Shown here: positions 45,997 through 54,456 of the stretch, piece by piece
Layout: every line of letters starts with the position of its first letter
Numbering within the stretch: position 1 is the stretch's first letter
NCBI RefSeq assembly: GCF_001628715.1
Contig: NZ_CP011120.1
Location: 1,891,501 to 1,955,500 of the forward strand
Origin: Acetobacter oryzifermentans
GTDB lineage: Bacteria; Pseudomonadota; Alphaproteobacteria; Acetobacterales; Acetobacteraceae
DNA: 64,000 nt
Direction: 5' to 3'
Made by a program: the position numbers and the translations under genes
The notes under the pieces: model-generated
Told to the model about the DNA's origin: nothing
Seen by the model: only the letters and a program-made list of their open reading frames with translations
Database searches by the model: none

Positions 45997-46647
45997 ATGA
46001 CAAGTCATGCTGTTACTCCCCTCCCTCCTCTTGTGCTGGATCATCCGCTTATCAAGCACAAATTGACCCATTTGCGGCGCGCAGAAACCTCTACTGCCGG
46101 TTTTCGTCGGCTTGTGCGCGAACTAAGCTTGCTGATGTGCTACGAAGCCACTCGCGAGTTGCCACTAGAGCCAGTAGAAATCCAAACGCCTCTGGAACCC
46201 ATGATGGGTGAACAACTGGCTGGGCCAGATGTGTGCTTTATTTCCATCCTGCGTGCTGGCAATGGGCTTTTAGATGGCATGCTGGACTTGGTGCCATTTG
46301 CACCGGTTGGCCATATTGGTTTGTACCGTGACCCCGAAACACTGGAAGCTGTAGAATATTATCTTAAGCTTCCCTCTCAGGTTTCTTCCCGCCGCTGTAT
46401 TGTTGTTGATCCCATGTTGGCTACAGGGCACAGCGCGGCAGCCGCCATTACGCGGTTGAAGGAAAAAGGAGCACGCAAGCTACTGTTTACCTGCCTGCTT
46501 TCTACCCCAGAAGGCATTGCCTGCTTGCAAAAAGCGCATCCAGACGTGCAGATTATGACATGTTCTATTGATCGCGGTTTGGATGAACACAGTTACATCG
46601 TTCCCGGCTTGGGTGATGCTGGTGATCGCCTTTTTGGCACACGTTAA
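45997..46647 (+). CDS. upp: uracil phosphoribosyltransferase
   Basis: 216 residues from the ATG at 45997, preceded by GAGGG; an ATG at 45979 is in frame but without a site. Motifs are [28 protein letters not shown] at the start, [15 protein letters not shown], the PRPP loop [11 protein letters not shown] and the C-terminal [15 protein letters not shown]. It salvages uracil to UMP using PRPP. Opposite strand to gpt, so the two salvage genes are neighbours but not one operon. Confidence 0.96.
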   Translation: MTSHAVTPLPPLVLDHPLIKHKLTHLRRAETSTAGFRRLVRELSLLMCYEATRELPLEPVEIQTPLEPMMGEQLAGPDVCFISILRAGNGLLDGMLDLVPFAPVGHIGLYRDPETLEAVEYYLKLPSQVSSRRCIVVDPMLATGHSAAAAITRLKEKGARKLLFTCLLSTPEGIACLQKAHPDVQIMTCSIDRGLDEHSYIVPGLGDAGDRLFGTR

Positions 46648-46686
46648 GCGCTTGCCCCTTGGCATGCATTTCTGTGGATACGTGAT

Positions 46687-46938
46687 ATGAAATTGAAATC
46701 CGCTACCGTTCTTGCTGGCCTTCTGCTTGCTCTTACTGCCTGCCATGAACAGCCAGCATCAGACAGCAGCCCCTTGTTCCATGACAAGGCGCACCAGAAG
46801 GCCCCTCCGCCCATTATTGAAGATGAAGATGAAAACCCCCATGGTGGCCCTGCCTTAGATGAAAATGATGGCTACCGCCCAGACTCATCTAAAGCAAGCG
46901 GGCCTTACATGGGAACGGGGGCTGGCGGCTCACCGTAA
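46687..46938 (+). CDS. small lipoprotein (83 aa)
   Basis: Signal peptide with lipobox (LLLALTAC, Cys19), then a Pro/Asp/Glu/Gly-rich, low-complexity and probably disordered body (PPPIIEDEDENPHGG). Predicted to be anchored in the inner or outer membrane. No family recognised. It follows upp by 39 bp on the same strand and ends at a terminator, so it may share the upp transcript. Confidence 0.8.
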   Translation: MKLKSATVLAGLLLALTACHEQPASDSSPLFHDKAHQKAPPPIIEDEDENPHGGPALDENDGYRPDSSKASGPYMGTGAGGSP

Positions 46939-46967
46939 TATCTCAACGGTTACATTACACTTTTCAT

Positions 46968-47015
46968 AAAGCCCTATTCCTGCAACTTCTGTGTCTTACT
47001 GGAATAGGGCTTTCA
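46968..47015 (+). terminator. terminator after the lipoprotein gene
   Basis: Stem AAAGCCCTATTCC (46968-46980)/GGAATAGGGCTTT (47001-47013) with a 20-nt loop, between the lipoprotein gene and the convergent 81-aa gene. The A/T tails are short, but it may act both ways. Confidence 0.75.
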
Positions 47016-47028
47016 TTTAGTCCCAAAC

Positions 47029-47274
47029 TTACTCATCAATTTCTGGAACACTGCCAATACGTTCCAAAAATTCTGGTTCTCCATAATCACCGGCTTCTTC
47101 ATCCACCTGCATACGCACCACCAGTGCTCCGGCCACAGAAAGAACGCCTGCTCGCACCTTTTCTATCCGGCGATGCGCATCTTCCAGATTACGGCACAGA
47201 ATGGCAGATCCACCTTCTAACTTCGTGCCCCGCCAAACAAATGGCTGAAAAACGATATGTTCAGACAAAGACAT
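47029..47274 (-). CDS. conserved hypothetical protein (81 aa)
   Basis: ATG 47274 is preceded by a very strong GGAGG at 6-8 nt, so it is chosen over the longer frame. The product is small, soluble and acidic at its C-terminus. It contains HIVFQPFVWRGTKLEGG, CRNLEDAHRRIEKVRAG, and VVRMQVDEEAGDYGEPEFLERIG. No known domain recognised; the pattern recalls short conserved proteins of alphaproteobacteria. The perfect ribosome-binding site argues for real expression. Confidence 0.72.
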   Translation of the reverse strand: MSLSEHIVFQPFVWRGTKLEGGSAILCRNLEDAHRRIEKVRAGVLSVAGALVVRMQVDEEAGDYGEPEFLERIGSVPEIDE

Positions 47275-47348
47275 GAGATCCTCCTCAGCTTTTTCTGTTC
47301 TATATTTGTTCACATAAAAATTGCAAGCGCAATTAAAATAGGTTCCAT

Positions 47349-47388
47349 AAAAAAAAGCCGTGGCCCTTACCCTAGGCCACGGCTTTCT
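47349..47388 (-). terminator. terminator after ugd
   Basis: Stem AAAGCCGTGGCC (47354-47365)/GGCCACGGCTTT (47375-47386); on the minus strand a run of eight T follows. It begins 24 nt after the ugd stop and separates ugd from the 81-aa gene. Confidence 0.9.
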
Positions 47389-47411
47389 AAGCATTGCGCT
47401 GCTGTATGGCG

Positions 47412-48737
47412 TTACGGACGCCCAACAGACAGATACGAAAAACCAGATTCACGCATAACAGCAGGATCAAAAATATTGCGCAAATCTACAATAATTTTAT
47501 TTCGCATACGTTGCGCCAAAGCATCTGGTGAAATGGATCGGAACTGCTCCCACTCTGTTAAAACCACCAAAACGTCAGCATCCTGTGCGGTTGCCAACGC
47601 ATTTTCACAGTATGTTGTTTCTGGTGGCAAAAGAGATTTGGCGGCATCCATGCCAACCGGATCATAAGCCTGCAAGCGTGCCCCGCCCTCAGCCAAACGG
47701 TGCAAAATGGGAATGGAAGCTGATTCCCGCATATCATCTGTTTCAGGCTTGAAGGTCAGGCCCAGTACAGCCACGGTCTTATTGTTTACCGAACCACCAC
47801 ACGCCGCAATAATGCGGCCCGCCATGGCAGCTTTACGAGCCTCATTCACCTGCACTGTGGTTTCTACTAAACGACACCCGCTTTGGGCTTCCTGCGCGAT
47901 GCGGGAAAGAGCCAGCGTATCTTTGGGGAAGCAGGAACCACCATAACCGGGGCCAGCATTTAAAAAGCGGCTGCCAATACGATCATCCAGCCCCATTCCG
48001 TAAGCCAGCTCCTGCACGTTGGCCCCTAATTTTTCACACAGATCGGCCATTTCATTAATGAAAGAAATCTTCATGGCCAAAAAGGAGTTGGACGCATATT
48101 TGGTCAGCTCTGCCGTTTCCAGACCGGTAAAGACCAATGGTGCATCAATTTTCTTCAGCGGCTTATAAACCCGCTGCATAACAGCTTCGGCACGGCGTGC
48201 GCGTTCTGGCTGTTTTTGATCCAACCCGATGATAACCCGATCTGGGCGCATACAATCATCAATAGCGCTGCCCTCACGCAGGAACTCAGGATTGGAGGCT
48301 ACATCAAAATCCAGATCCGGGCGGGTGGCGCGAATAATTTCAGCTATTCTACGGCTACTGCCCACTGGCACTGTGGATTTGGTGACAATAACGGCATAGC
48401 CGGTAAGAGCTTGTGCAATCTGCCGGGCCGCTGCGTGTACATATTGCAGATCTGCTGCACCATCCCCATTCCGTGGCGGCGTGCCCACGGCAATAAAAAC
48501 AGCCTCTGCGCCAGCAACAGCCTGTGCAATATCATCCCCAAAAGTCAGGCGTCCGGCACGTGCATTGGTTTCAACCAACACATCCAAGCCCGGTTCATAA
48601 ATAGGGATACGACCTTCGCGCAAAGCAGAAAGGCGGTCTGGATTTGTTTCCACCACAGCAACATGCAGCCCAAATTCAGCAAAACATGCGCCGGAAACCA
48701 GTCCAACATATCCGCCACCAATCATGGCTATACGCAC
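47412..48737 (-). CDS. ugd: UDP-glucose 6-dehydrogenase
   Basis: About 441 residues from GTG 48737, which has GGGAG 8 nt upstream; an ATG at 48752 adds five residues. NAD-binding MIGGGYVGLVSGACFAEFG, VAVGTPP, VTKSTVPVGSS, the NPEFLREG motif, the catalytic-Cys region GYGGSCFPKDTLAL and the C-terminal LGLTFKPETDDMRESASI. It oxidises UDP-glucose to UDP-glucuronate for surface polysaccharides such as acetan-type EPS. Full length and alone between terminator and promoter regions. Confidence 0.95.
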   Translation of the reverse strand: MRIAMIGGGYVGLVSGACFAEFGLHVAVVETNPDRLSALREGRIPIYEPGLDVLVETNARAGRLTFGDDIAQAVAGAEAVFIAVGTPPRNGDGAADLQYVHAAARQIAQALTGYAVIVTKSTVPVGSSRRIAEIIRATRPDLDFDVASNPEFLREGSAIDDCMRPDRVIIGLDQKQPERARRAEAVMQRVYKPLKKIDAPLVFTGLETAELTKYASNSFLAMKISFINEMADLCEKLGANVQELAYGMGLDDRIGSRFLNAGPGYGGSCFPKDTLALSRIAQEAQSGCRLVETTVQVNEARKAAMAGRIIAACGGSVNNKTVAVLGLTFKPETDDMRESASIPILHRLAEGGARLQAYDPVGMDAAKSLLPPETTYCENALATAQDADVLVVLTEWEQFRSISPDALAQRMRNKIIVDLRNIFDPAVMRESGFSYLSVGRP

Positions 48738-49030
48738 GAGCAACTCTCCCATCCTGCCATAAGGTCACACCCTGCTTTATGTACAAATATCAGGGGAACT
48801 CAACAGCGGCATCAATGCCCTGTGCAGCGAACATACGCAATGTGAAAAGGTAAATATTGGTTTTTGTCTGTTACTTTCCCCCGTTTACACCCCGAAAAAT
48901 GAAAGGCATGCGCCTATACGCCAAGCTGAGCCTTCACATTTACGCTCACCAAATATTCGCCTAGCGCAAGTCAATTTAATATGTCACTATCGAAACGGAA
49001 TAGACGGACATTTAATGGAGTAAAGAGCGC

Positions 49031-49369
49031 ATGAAACTGGTTACTGCGATTATCAAGCCTTTCAAACTTGATGACGTGCGCGAAGCTCTGGCCCCTTTAG
49101 GTATTCAGGGGTTAACAGTTTCTGAAGTGAAGGGCTTTGGTCGGCAACGCGGCCAGACCGAGATTTATCGTGGTGCAGAATATCGCATCAGTTTTCTGCC
49201 CAAGATCAAGGTTGAAATTGTTATCAAAGATGACATGGAAGACATGGTTGTGGAGGCCATTGCCACAGCAGCGCATACTGGCAAAATTGGTGATGGCAAA
49301 ATTTTTGTAAGTGATATTTCACGCGCTGTTCGTATTCGCACCAAAGAATCTGGCGAAAGTGCTCTGTAA
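49031..49369 (+). CDS. glnB: PII nitrogen regulatory protein (GlnB/GlnK)
   Basis: 112 residues. MKLVTAIIKPFKLDDVREAL, T-loop GRQRGQTEIYRGAEYRISFLPK with the uridylylatable Tyr51, the B-loop TAAHTGKIGDGKIFV and the C-terminal RIRTKESGESAL. PII integrates ATP, ADP and 2-oxoglutarate and would control the NtrB kinase at 30-31 kb. Neither amtB nor glnA is adjacent, so GlnB versus GlnK cannot be settled from context. It has its own upstream region (about 290 bp of non-coding DNA to ugd) and a terminator. Confidence 0.94.
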   Translation: MKLVTAIIKPFKLDDVREALAPLGIQGLTVSEVKGFGRQRGQTEIYRGAEYRISFLPKIKVEIVIKDDMEDMVVEAIATAAHTGKIGDGKIFVSDISRAVRIRTKESGESAL

Positions 49370-49402
49370 GCAAGTTTTCACGCGCTACGTTACTTTAAAA
49401 AT

Positions 49403-49445
49403 ACATTACTGAAGGAAAATATATTCCCTTCAGTAATGTCCTTTT
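49403..49445. terminator. terminator between the PII gene and cysE
   Basis: Stem ACATTACTGAAGG (49403-49415)/CCTTCAGTAATGT (49427-49439), 11-nt loop, followed by CCTTTT. It lies between convergent genes and probably works in both directions. Confidence 0.8.
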
Positions 49446-49453
49446 GCTTCCAA

Positions 49454-50329
49454 TCAAATAATATAATCAATTGGCGGCAGTGTCTGATCCATATTCAGGG
49501 CGGGCATGCGCCCGGTATGGCGCACACCAACCTTACGGGCTGGGTTACCTACAACCGTTGTAAAGGGCGGCACGGGTTCCAGCACAATGGAACCAGCTCC
49601 AATTTTGGCACCCTCACCAATTTCAATATTCCCCAAAACCTTGGCACCGGCACCAATCAACACGCCACGCCGCACCTTAGGGTGCCTGTCTCCAGAATGC
49701 TTGCCTGTGCCACCCAGTGTAACGTTTTGCAGAATGGAAACATCATCTTCGATAATGCAGGTTTCCCCTACAACAATGCCCGTACCGTGATCGAATAAAA
49801 TACGCCGACCAAGGCGCGCTGATGGGTGAATATCGACTGCAAACAACTCCGATGCGCGGCTTTGCAGATGTAACGCCAGATGCCGCCGCCCCTCTGCCCA
49901 CAACCAATGCGCCACCCGATATGTTTGAACTGCCTGATAGCCTTTAAAGAACAGAAACGGCGTTACAAAATCCGGGCAGGCGGGATCTCTTTCTCGAATC
50001 GCCAGTAGATCAGCCGCGGCGGCACATACAATATCCGGCTCTGCATCAAAGCCTTCTTTAACAAGCTCTGCCAAAGCATCGGATGCCACAGACCGATCCC
50101 CCAGCTTGCGCCCGATCAACGCCGCCAGTGCAGAAGAAAAATCTGAATGACTGCGCACGCCTGTCGCCAGCAACCCTTTCACCAACGGATCATGGCAAAC
50201 ACAGGCCTGCTGTGTCATCTGTTGCCACAGAACATTTAGCTGAGGTGCGCAGATTGAGCTGTCTTCATCAAAATGGCTGGCTTTGACGGCAGCCTGAGCA
50301 CCGTCATGCGTTGCTGCATCCATTTTCAC
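49454..50329 (-). CDS. cysE: serine O-acetyltransferase
   Basis: 291 residues. A helical N-terminal domain (about 25-150) with FFKGYQAVQTYRVAHWLW is followed by the left-handed beta-helix: VDIHPSARLGRRILFDHGTG, VVGETCIIEDDVSILQNVTLGG and GDRHPKVRRGVLIGAGAKVLGN. The enzyme transfers acetyl from acetyl-CoA to serine, the committing step of cysteine synthesis. The start overlaps the stop of the UbiH-family gene by ATGA, so it is translationally coupled to an unrelated pathway gene. Confidence 0.95.
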   Translation of the reverse strand: MKMDAATHDGAQAAVKASHFDEDSSICAPQLNVLWQQMTQQACVCHDPLVKGLLATGVRSHSDFSSALAALIGRKLGDRSVASDALAELVKEGFDAEPDIVCAAAADLLAIRERDPACPDFVTPFLFFKGYQAVQTYRVAHWLWAEGRRHLALHLQSRASELFAVDIHPSARLGRRILFDHGTGIVVGETCIIEDDVSILQNVTLGGTGKHSGDRHPKVRRGVLIGAGAKVLGNIEIGEGAKIGAGSIVLEPVPPFTTVVGNPARKVGVRHTGRMPALNMDQTLPPIDYII

Positions 50330-51576
50330 AATCCCATAGCGTGCTTTACAAAGGCTTTACGCAGGGCGGGCAAACGGTTTACCCCTGCAATACCCACATC
50401 ACGCGCAAACCTTAAAACTGGATTATTGTTACTGAACAGCCTGTCCAGCACATCGGTTGCTGCAAGCATAAGCATGTTGGCTGGGCGGCATTCTGCCTGA
50501 TAACGCGCCAGCAACTCAGGCGCTCCCAGATCTTTGCCGTGATGATGTGCTGCAATCAAAATCTTGCTTAACGCAATAATATCGCGAAAACCCAAATTAA
50601 GCCCCTGCCCGGCTATGGGATGGATACCATGCGCGGCATCTCCCACCAGAACCATGCGGGTATCCGTATAACGTTGGGCATACTGGGCAGACAGAGGATA
50701 CGTCCACCGCCGCCCCACAGGCTTGACCTGCCCTAAACGATTATTGCCCATCCGGCGCTGAAGCTGCATGGCAAACACATCGTCCGGCAATGCGGCAAAA
50801 CGCTCTGCCAAGCCATCATGATCGCTCCAGACAATAGCGGACATGTAAGGGTGTTCTTCATTCCCCGGCAAAGGAAGTTGCGCAAATGGTCCTGCGGGTA
50901 GGAAATGCTCAAGCGCGCTGTTATCATGCGGGAATTCATGCGCAATGGCGCAAACAATAGCCGTTTGCCCATAAGACAAGCGCGTAAGCGGAATGCCCGC
51001 CTGAGAGCGCAAACGGCTTTTACGCCCATCAGCCGCCACAATCAGCTTTGCCTTAAAACTGCGCCCGTCATGCAGGGTTACTGTTGCCCCTTCCTTATGC
51101 CGCACAATACTGGCTTCAGCCGGGGCCAGCAGTGTAATTTCTGGCGTAGTGTGCAGGCTGGCGTTTAACGCTACACGCAAAGAGCGTGCCTCAATCATCC
51201 ATCCAAATGGCTGATTGGCATCTTCCCGCGTGAACTCCAGAAATAACGGCGATGCAGGCTCACCCGGCCGCCCATCCGTTACAAGAATATCCTCAATCGG
51301 GCAGGATGGCAGAGGCAGAGCCTCCCACACACCGGCTTCTTCCAGATACGCTTTGGGGCCAGCAGCAATAGCATAGGCCCGGCCATCAAAATCTGGGTCT
51401 TCCATGGGCGGCAGATCCGCCTTGTCCACCACAGCCACTTTGATACCCGCCTGCGCCAAGTGGCACGCCAAGGTTCCCCCAACTGGCCCAGCACCAATAA
51501 TGCAGACATCTACATCTGAAATGGGCATCTGCGCGTGTGCTGCCGCTGCGGGCTCAGCATGGGCTGTCTGATGCAT
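50326..51576 (-). CDS. UbiH/UbiF/COQ6-family FAD monooxygenase
   Basis: 416 residues. FAD Rossmann DVCIIGAGPVGGTLACHLAQAG (about 22-43), the linker EARSLRVAL and second FAD motif MVLVGDAAHGIHPIAGQGLNLGFRDI (about 308-333). These aromatic hydroxylases add OH to the ubiquinone ring; regiospecificity (C5, C6 or C1) cannot be assigned by eye. It is the upstream partner of a two-gene unit with cysE. About 290 bp upstream (51577-51870) has no recognisable gene and should hold promoters for this gene and for the DedA gene. Confidence 0.9.
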   Translation of the reverse strand: MHQTAHAEPAAAAHAQMPISDVDVCIIGAGPVGGTLACHLAQAGIKVAVVDKADLPPMEDPDFDGRAYAIAAGPKAYLEEAGVWEALPLPSCPIEDILVTDGRPGEPASPLFLEFTREDANQPFGWMIEARSLRVALNASLHTTPEITLLAPAEASIVRHKEGATVTLHDGRSFKAKLIVAADGRKSRLRSQAGIPLTRLSYGQTAIVCAIAHEFPHDNSALEHFLPAGPFAQLPLPGNEEHPYMSAIVWSDHDGLAERFAALPDDVFAMQLQRRMGNNRLGQVKPVGRRWTYPLSAQYAQRYTDTRMVLVGDAAHGIHPIAGQGLNLGFRDIIALSKILIAAHHHGKDLGAPELLARYQAECRPANMLMLAATDVLDRLFSNNNPVLRFARDVGIAGVNRLPALRKAFVKHAMGL

Positions 51577-51870
51577 AGGTTCGTTCCTTAGCTCATAAGC
51601 GCCACACGTTTGGGGCGCATCTTCTCCAATTCAGGAACAGTCTATACACCAGCCCCCTGCTCTTGTAATGAATTTGTATCAAACAACCAAAAAAGTCATG
51701 ACATTACAGGCAGTTAGGTTCTCCTGAAAATCCACATAACACCCAGCAAATCCATAATGGCTGAAGGTGCAATCTTGCCATGCGCGAAAGTCACTAGCCC
51801 GTTTTTTTGGATTCCATCATGGTTTGCCAGCTTTTTCACGCTTCATTGAACACTCTAAGGATTATTTCCC

Positions 51871-52509
51871 CTGCTTGAGCATCTCGACTATCTGCTGCAG
51901 CATTATGGATATGGAATTATCACCATCATTGTCATGATGGAGAGCATGGGCCTGCCCTTACCAGCGGAAACCTGCATTATCACGGCTGCGCTTTACAGCC
52001 TTAAAACCCACCATCTGGGTATTGAGGGCATTACTGCGGCTGCGATTTTGGGGGCCATTATCGGAGATAATTTCGGTTATCTAATCGGACGCCATGTTGG
52101 GCTACCGCTTTTACAGAAACATGGCGCAAAAATTGGCCTGACAGCAGATCGCCTCCTGTTAGGGGAATATCTGTTTCACCATCATGGCGATGCCATTGTT
52201 TTCTTTGGGCGCTTTATCTCTGTTGCACGCGTGTTTGTGGCATTGCTTGCAGGAGCCTGCCAATTGCGCTGGCCGCGCTTTATGCTGTTTAATGCCCTTG
52301 GCGGCACTTGCTGGGCTGGTGGCTATGCTATTGGCACGTACATTCTGGGCAATCAGATTACCAAATTGTCCGGAACAGTCGGAACATGCGTGGGCGTTAT
52401 TGGGATTATCTGTATTATCGGGAGCGCCATCTTCCTTAAAAAGAACGAGAAAAAGCTTATGCAGCGCGCCCTTGCTGAAGCCAAGACAGGCCAATTCCCC
52501 CCAGCCTGA
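51871..52509 (+). CDS. DedA-family membrane protein, probably starting at a CTG
   Basis: The DedA/SNARE-associated core is clear: MMESMGLPLPAETCII, GAIIGDNFGYLIGRHVGLPLL, GRFISVARVFVALLAGACQL and a C-terminal helix. It is predicted to be a multi-span inner-membrane protein; the family includes undecaprenyl-phosphate and phospholipid transporters. The first ATG (51934) would cut away a conserved N-terminal stretch, LLEHLDYLLQHYGYGIITIIV, which is open back to a stop at 51856. The only near-cognate start there is CTG 51871, 11 nt after AAGGA. About 212 residues with that start, 191 with the ATG. Confidence 0.85.
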   Translation: MLEHLDYLLQHYGYGIITIIVMMESMGLPLPAETCIITAALYSLKTHHLGIEGITAAAILGAIIGDNFGYLIGRHVGLPLLQKHGAKIGLTADRLLLGEYLFHHHGDAIVFFGRFISVARVFVALLAGACQLRWPRFMLFNALGGTCWAGGYAIGTYILGNQITKLSGTVGTCVGVIGIICIIGSAIFLKKNEKKLMQRALAEAKTGQFPPA

Positions 52510-52624
52510 AAGGTGTATGCTGATACTACCCTAGAAAATTATAAATTTTTACCCTAAATGCCTTTGCCTCTGCACGCTTTCCAAATTCCATTGGCAAACA
52601 CGTAAGGTAAAGAAAGCACACAAT

Positions 52625-52783
52625 ATGAGATGGTTTAGATCCCGCCTGATATGTCGCCTTCTTGGCCACAAATGGTCACCTTGGCAGCGTGAAAATTCAT
52701 GGGGCAACAATACAGAGTTTTTGCACCGCCACTGCCTGCGACATGGATGTTTGGCTACCGAGAAAAAGGATCAGGCACAGTAG
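52625..52783 (+). CDS. possible small zinc-ribbon-like protein (52 aa)
   Basis: An ATG at 52625 opens a 52-residue frame that reads like a real protein: MRWFRSRLICRLLGHKWSPW near the start and HRHCLRHGCLATEKK near the end. The pattern (C-x4-H near the front, then H-x-H-C-x4-C) recalls short proteins with a degenerate zinc ribbon that begin with a LLGHxW motif. Upstream sequence (AAGGTAAAG) offers only a poor ribosome-binding site. No function assigned. It lies in the 361-bp gap between the DedA gene and galE, which otherwise seems empty. Confidence 0.42.
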   Translation: MRWFRSRLICRLLGHKWSPWQRENSWGNNTEFLHRHCLRHGCLATEKKDQAQ

Positions 52784-52870
52784 GAGGCTGGGCCTTCTGC
52801 GTTGGCGGCATGGCTTGCTAAGGCGGCGTGCATGGCAGCGGTAAAGGCCACCATGCAGGAAAAAAGAAGG

Positions 52871-53857
52871 TTACGCGCCATAACCCTGCGGGTGGTTTTT
52901 GCGCCAGTTAAAGGCTGTTTCCACAATCCGATCAATATCCGTAAATTCTGGCGCCCAACCTGTTGCTTCCATCAGGCGCGCTGGGCTGGCCACCAGGCTG
53001 GCCGGATCACCCGCGCGGCGTGGGCCTGCCTGCCAAGGCACTTCCAGATTGCTCACGCGGCCAACGGCATCAATAATTTCGCGGTTGGAATTGCCGCGCC
53101 CTGTGCCAACGTTAAACACCACGCTTTTATCATTCAGAAGCGGCAGCACAGCCAGATGGGCGCGCGCCAGATCTGTAACATGCACATAATCACGGATACA
53201 GGTGCCATCTGGTGTGGGGTAATCCTCACCAAACAGCGTAAGGGCTGGGCGACGCTTCAGGGCGGCATCAATAACCAGCGGGATCAGATGCGTTTCAGGG
53301 CGATGGTCTTCCCCCGCACGGCCAGCCGGATCAGCCCCAGCGGCGTTGAAATAGCGCAGGCAGGCACTTTTTAGCCCATGAATTTTGTCAGCCCAGTACA
53401 GGGCGCGTTCCACCATATATTTGCTCTCGCCATACGGAGAGCCGGGGTTGATGGGGGCATCCTCGTTAATCGGGCCTTCCCCAGCAGAACCAAACAGGTT
53501 GGCTGTGGAGGAAAACACAAAGCGTTTTACACCGTGGCGCACGCAGGCATCAATCAGCCCAAAACCATAGCCAGCATTGGCTGTCATGTACATCATGGGG
53601 TTTTGCATGCTTTCTCCTACCAAGGAGAGGGCTGCAAAATGCAGAATGCCATCCCACGTGCCGGAGGAAAGAACCTTATCCAGACAATCAATGTCTGAAA
53701 TATCACCTTGCACGAAGGTCGCCTGTTCTGGCACCGCGGCGCGGTGGCCAGTGCGCAGGTTGTCCAGCACAACAACGTCGTGCCCATCATCCAGCAGGGC
53801 AAGAACAACGTGGCTGCCAACATACCCAGCGCCACCGGTTACCAGAAAACGAGCCAT
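52871..53857 (-). CDS. galE: UDP-glucose 4-epimerase
   Basis: 328 residues, extended SDR. NAD-binding FLVTGGAGYVGSHVVLALLDDG, LDNLRTGHR, HFAALSLVGESMQNP, the FSSTANLFG serine motif, the catalytic pair in SPYGESKYMVE, and RYFNAAGADPAG. It interconverts UDP-Glc and UDP-Gal and so supplies the substrate of Glf for galactofuranose synthesis. The region upstream on the minus strand is AT-rich. It is the last core gene before the accessory/prophage segment. Confidence 0.95.
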   Translation of the reverse strand: MARFLVTGGAGYVGSHVVLALLDDGHDVVVLDNLRTGHRAAVPEQATFVQGDISDIDCLDKVLSSGTWDGILHFAALSLVGESMQNPMMYMTANAGYGFGLIDACVRHGVKRFVFSSTANLFGSAGEGPINEDAPINPGSPYGESKYMVERALYWADKIHGLKSACLRYFNAAGADPAGRAGEDHRPETHLIPLVIDAALKRRPALTLFGEDYPTPDGTCIRDYVHVTDLARAHLAVLPLLNDKSVVFNVGTGRGNSNREIIDAVGRVSNLEVPWQAGPRRAGDPASLVASPARLMEATGWAPEFTDIDRIVETAFNWRKNHPQGYGA

Positions 53858-54396
53858 ACTCTCTTTTCGCTCCGTGCAATGTAAAAAGTCATACCCGGTT
53901 ATCTTGCTGATAAGTCCAGGAAAGAGTTCGCTTCATTTCCGCCTTCAGAACGGCTTAAGCAAACGGTCAAGATAACTTATATGCTCACTTAGTACCGTCG
54001 ATATTTTCATAATGCAAAAATTGCCGCGTAATTTTCTAGAAAAATCCATTTTTCAATAAAAACTCACAGAGCATTTTCTAAGGCTTTTAGACTCTGCGAT
54101 CACATGCGCAAGATGCGGTCTGTCAGACGTTTAATATCTTAACAGATTGATTTTATGGAAAAGTCTTTCTTTTGATGGCGGATGGGGTGTCCGTAATAAA
54201 TTCAATCTAATACATTGATAAAACTATATAATAAAAAAATCATAATGCACATTTGCCCATAAAATTACCCACAAATTTTTAACATTTAATTCGAGGATAA
54301 AACATAACTAAATTAACTCATTGGGAACATTTGTTCACCTTCCGCCCGTTACGCCAAGGGATCAGGGATTGCATCCCGCGTGGAATCTTCTCACAA
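53858..54396. other. AT-rich intergenic region, no gene seen (possible island junction)
   Basis: About 540 bp with no convincing frame on either strand and a base composition clearly richer in A+T than galE. It holds the galE promoter region at its left end. At 54324-54336 is GGAACATTTGTTC, a dyad resembling the operator palindromes at 55136 and 56509 but with a 2-nt instead of 1-nt centre. No tRNA, integrase or direct-repeat attachment site could be recognised. Confidence 0.5.
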
Positions 54397-54450
54397 ATAC
54401 ACACCATGCGTATTTTATCCTTGACGAATAATACATACCGTGTGTATATA
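54397..54450 (+). promoter_or_regulatory. hicAB promoter and inverted-repeat operator
   Basis: -35 TTGACG (54421-54426), 18-bp spacer, -10 TATATA (54445-54450). Arms ATACACACCATGCGTAT (54397-54413) and ATACATACCGTGTGTAT (54431-54447) form an imperfect inverted repeat (13 of 17), with the -35 between them and the right arm covering the spacer and -10. This is the arrangement expected for autorepression by the ribbon-helix-helix antitoxin HicB. The predicted transcription start is at or near the hicA ATG (54457), so the transcript may be leaderless. Confidence 0.7.
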
Positions 54451-54456
54451 TATTTC

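Noticed and set aside
52802..53374. 190-residue plus-strand frame over galE
   Set aside because: Entirely within galE on the opposite strand; composition is that of an antisense frame and GalE motifs are unambiguous.
54324..54336. GGAACATTTGTTC as a third operator copy
   Set aside because: The central spacing differs by one base, there is no promoter around it and no leader follows, so chance similarity in AT-rich DNA cannot be excluded.
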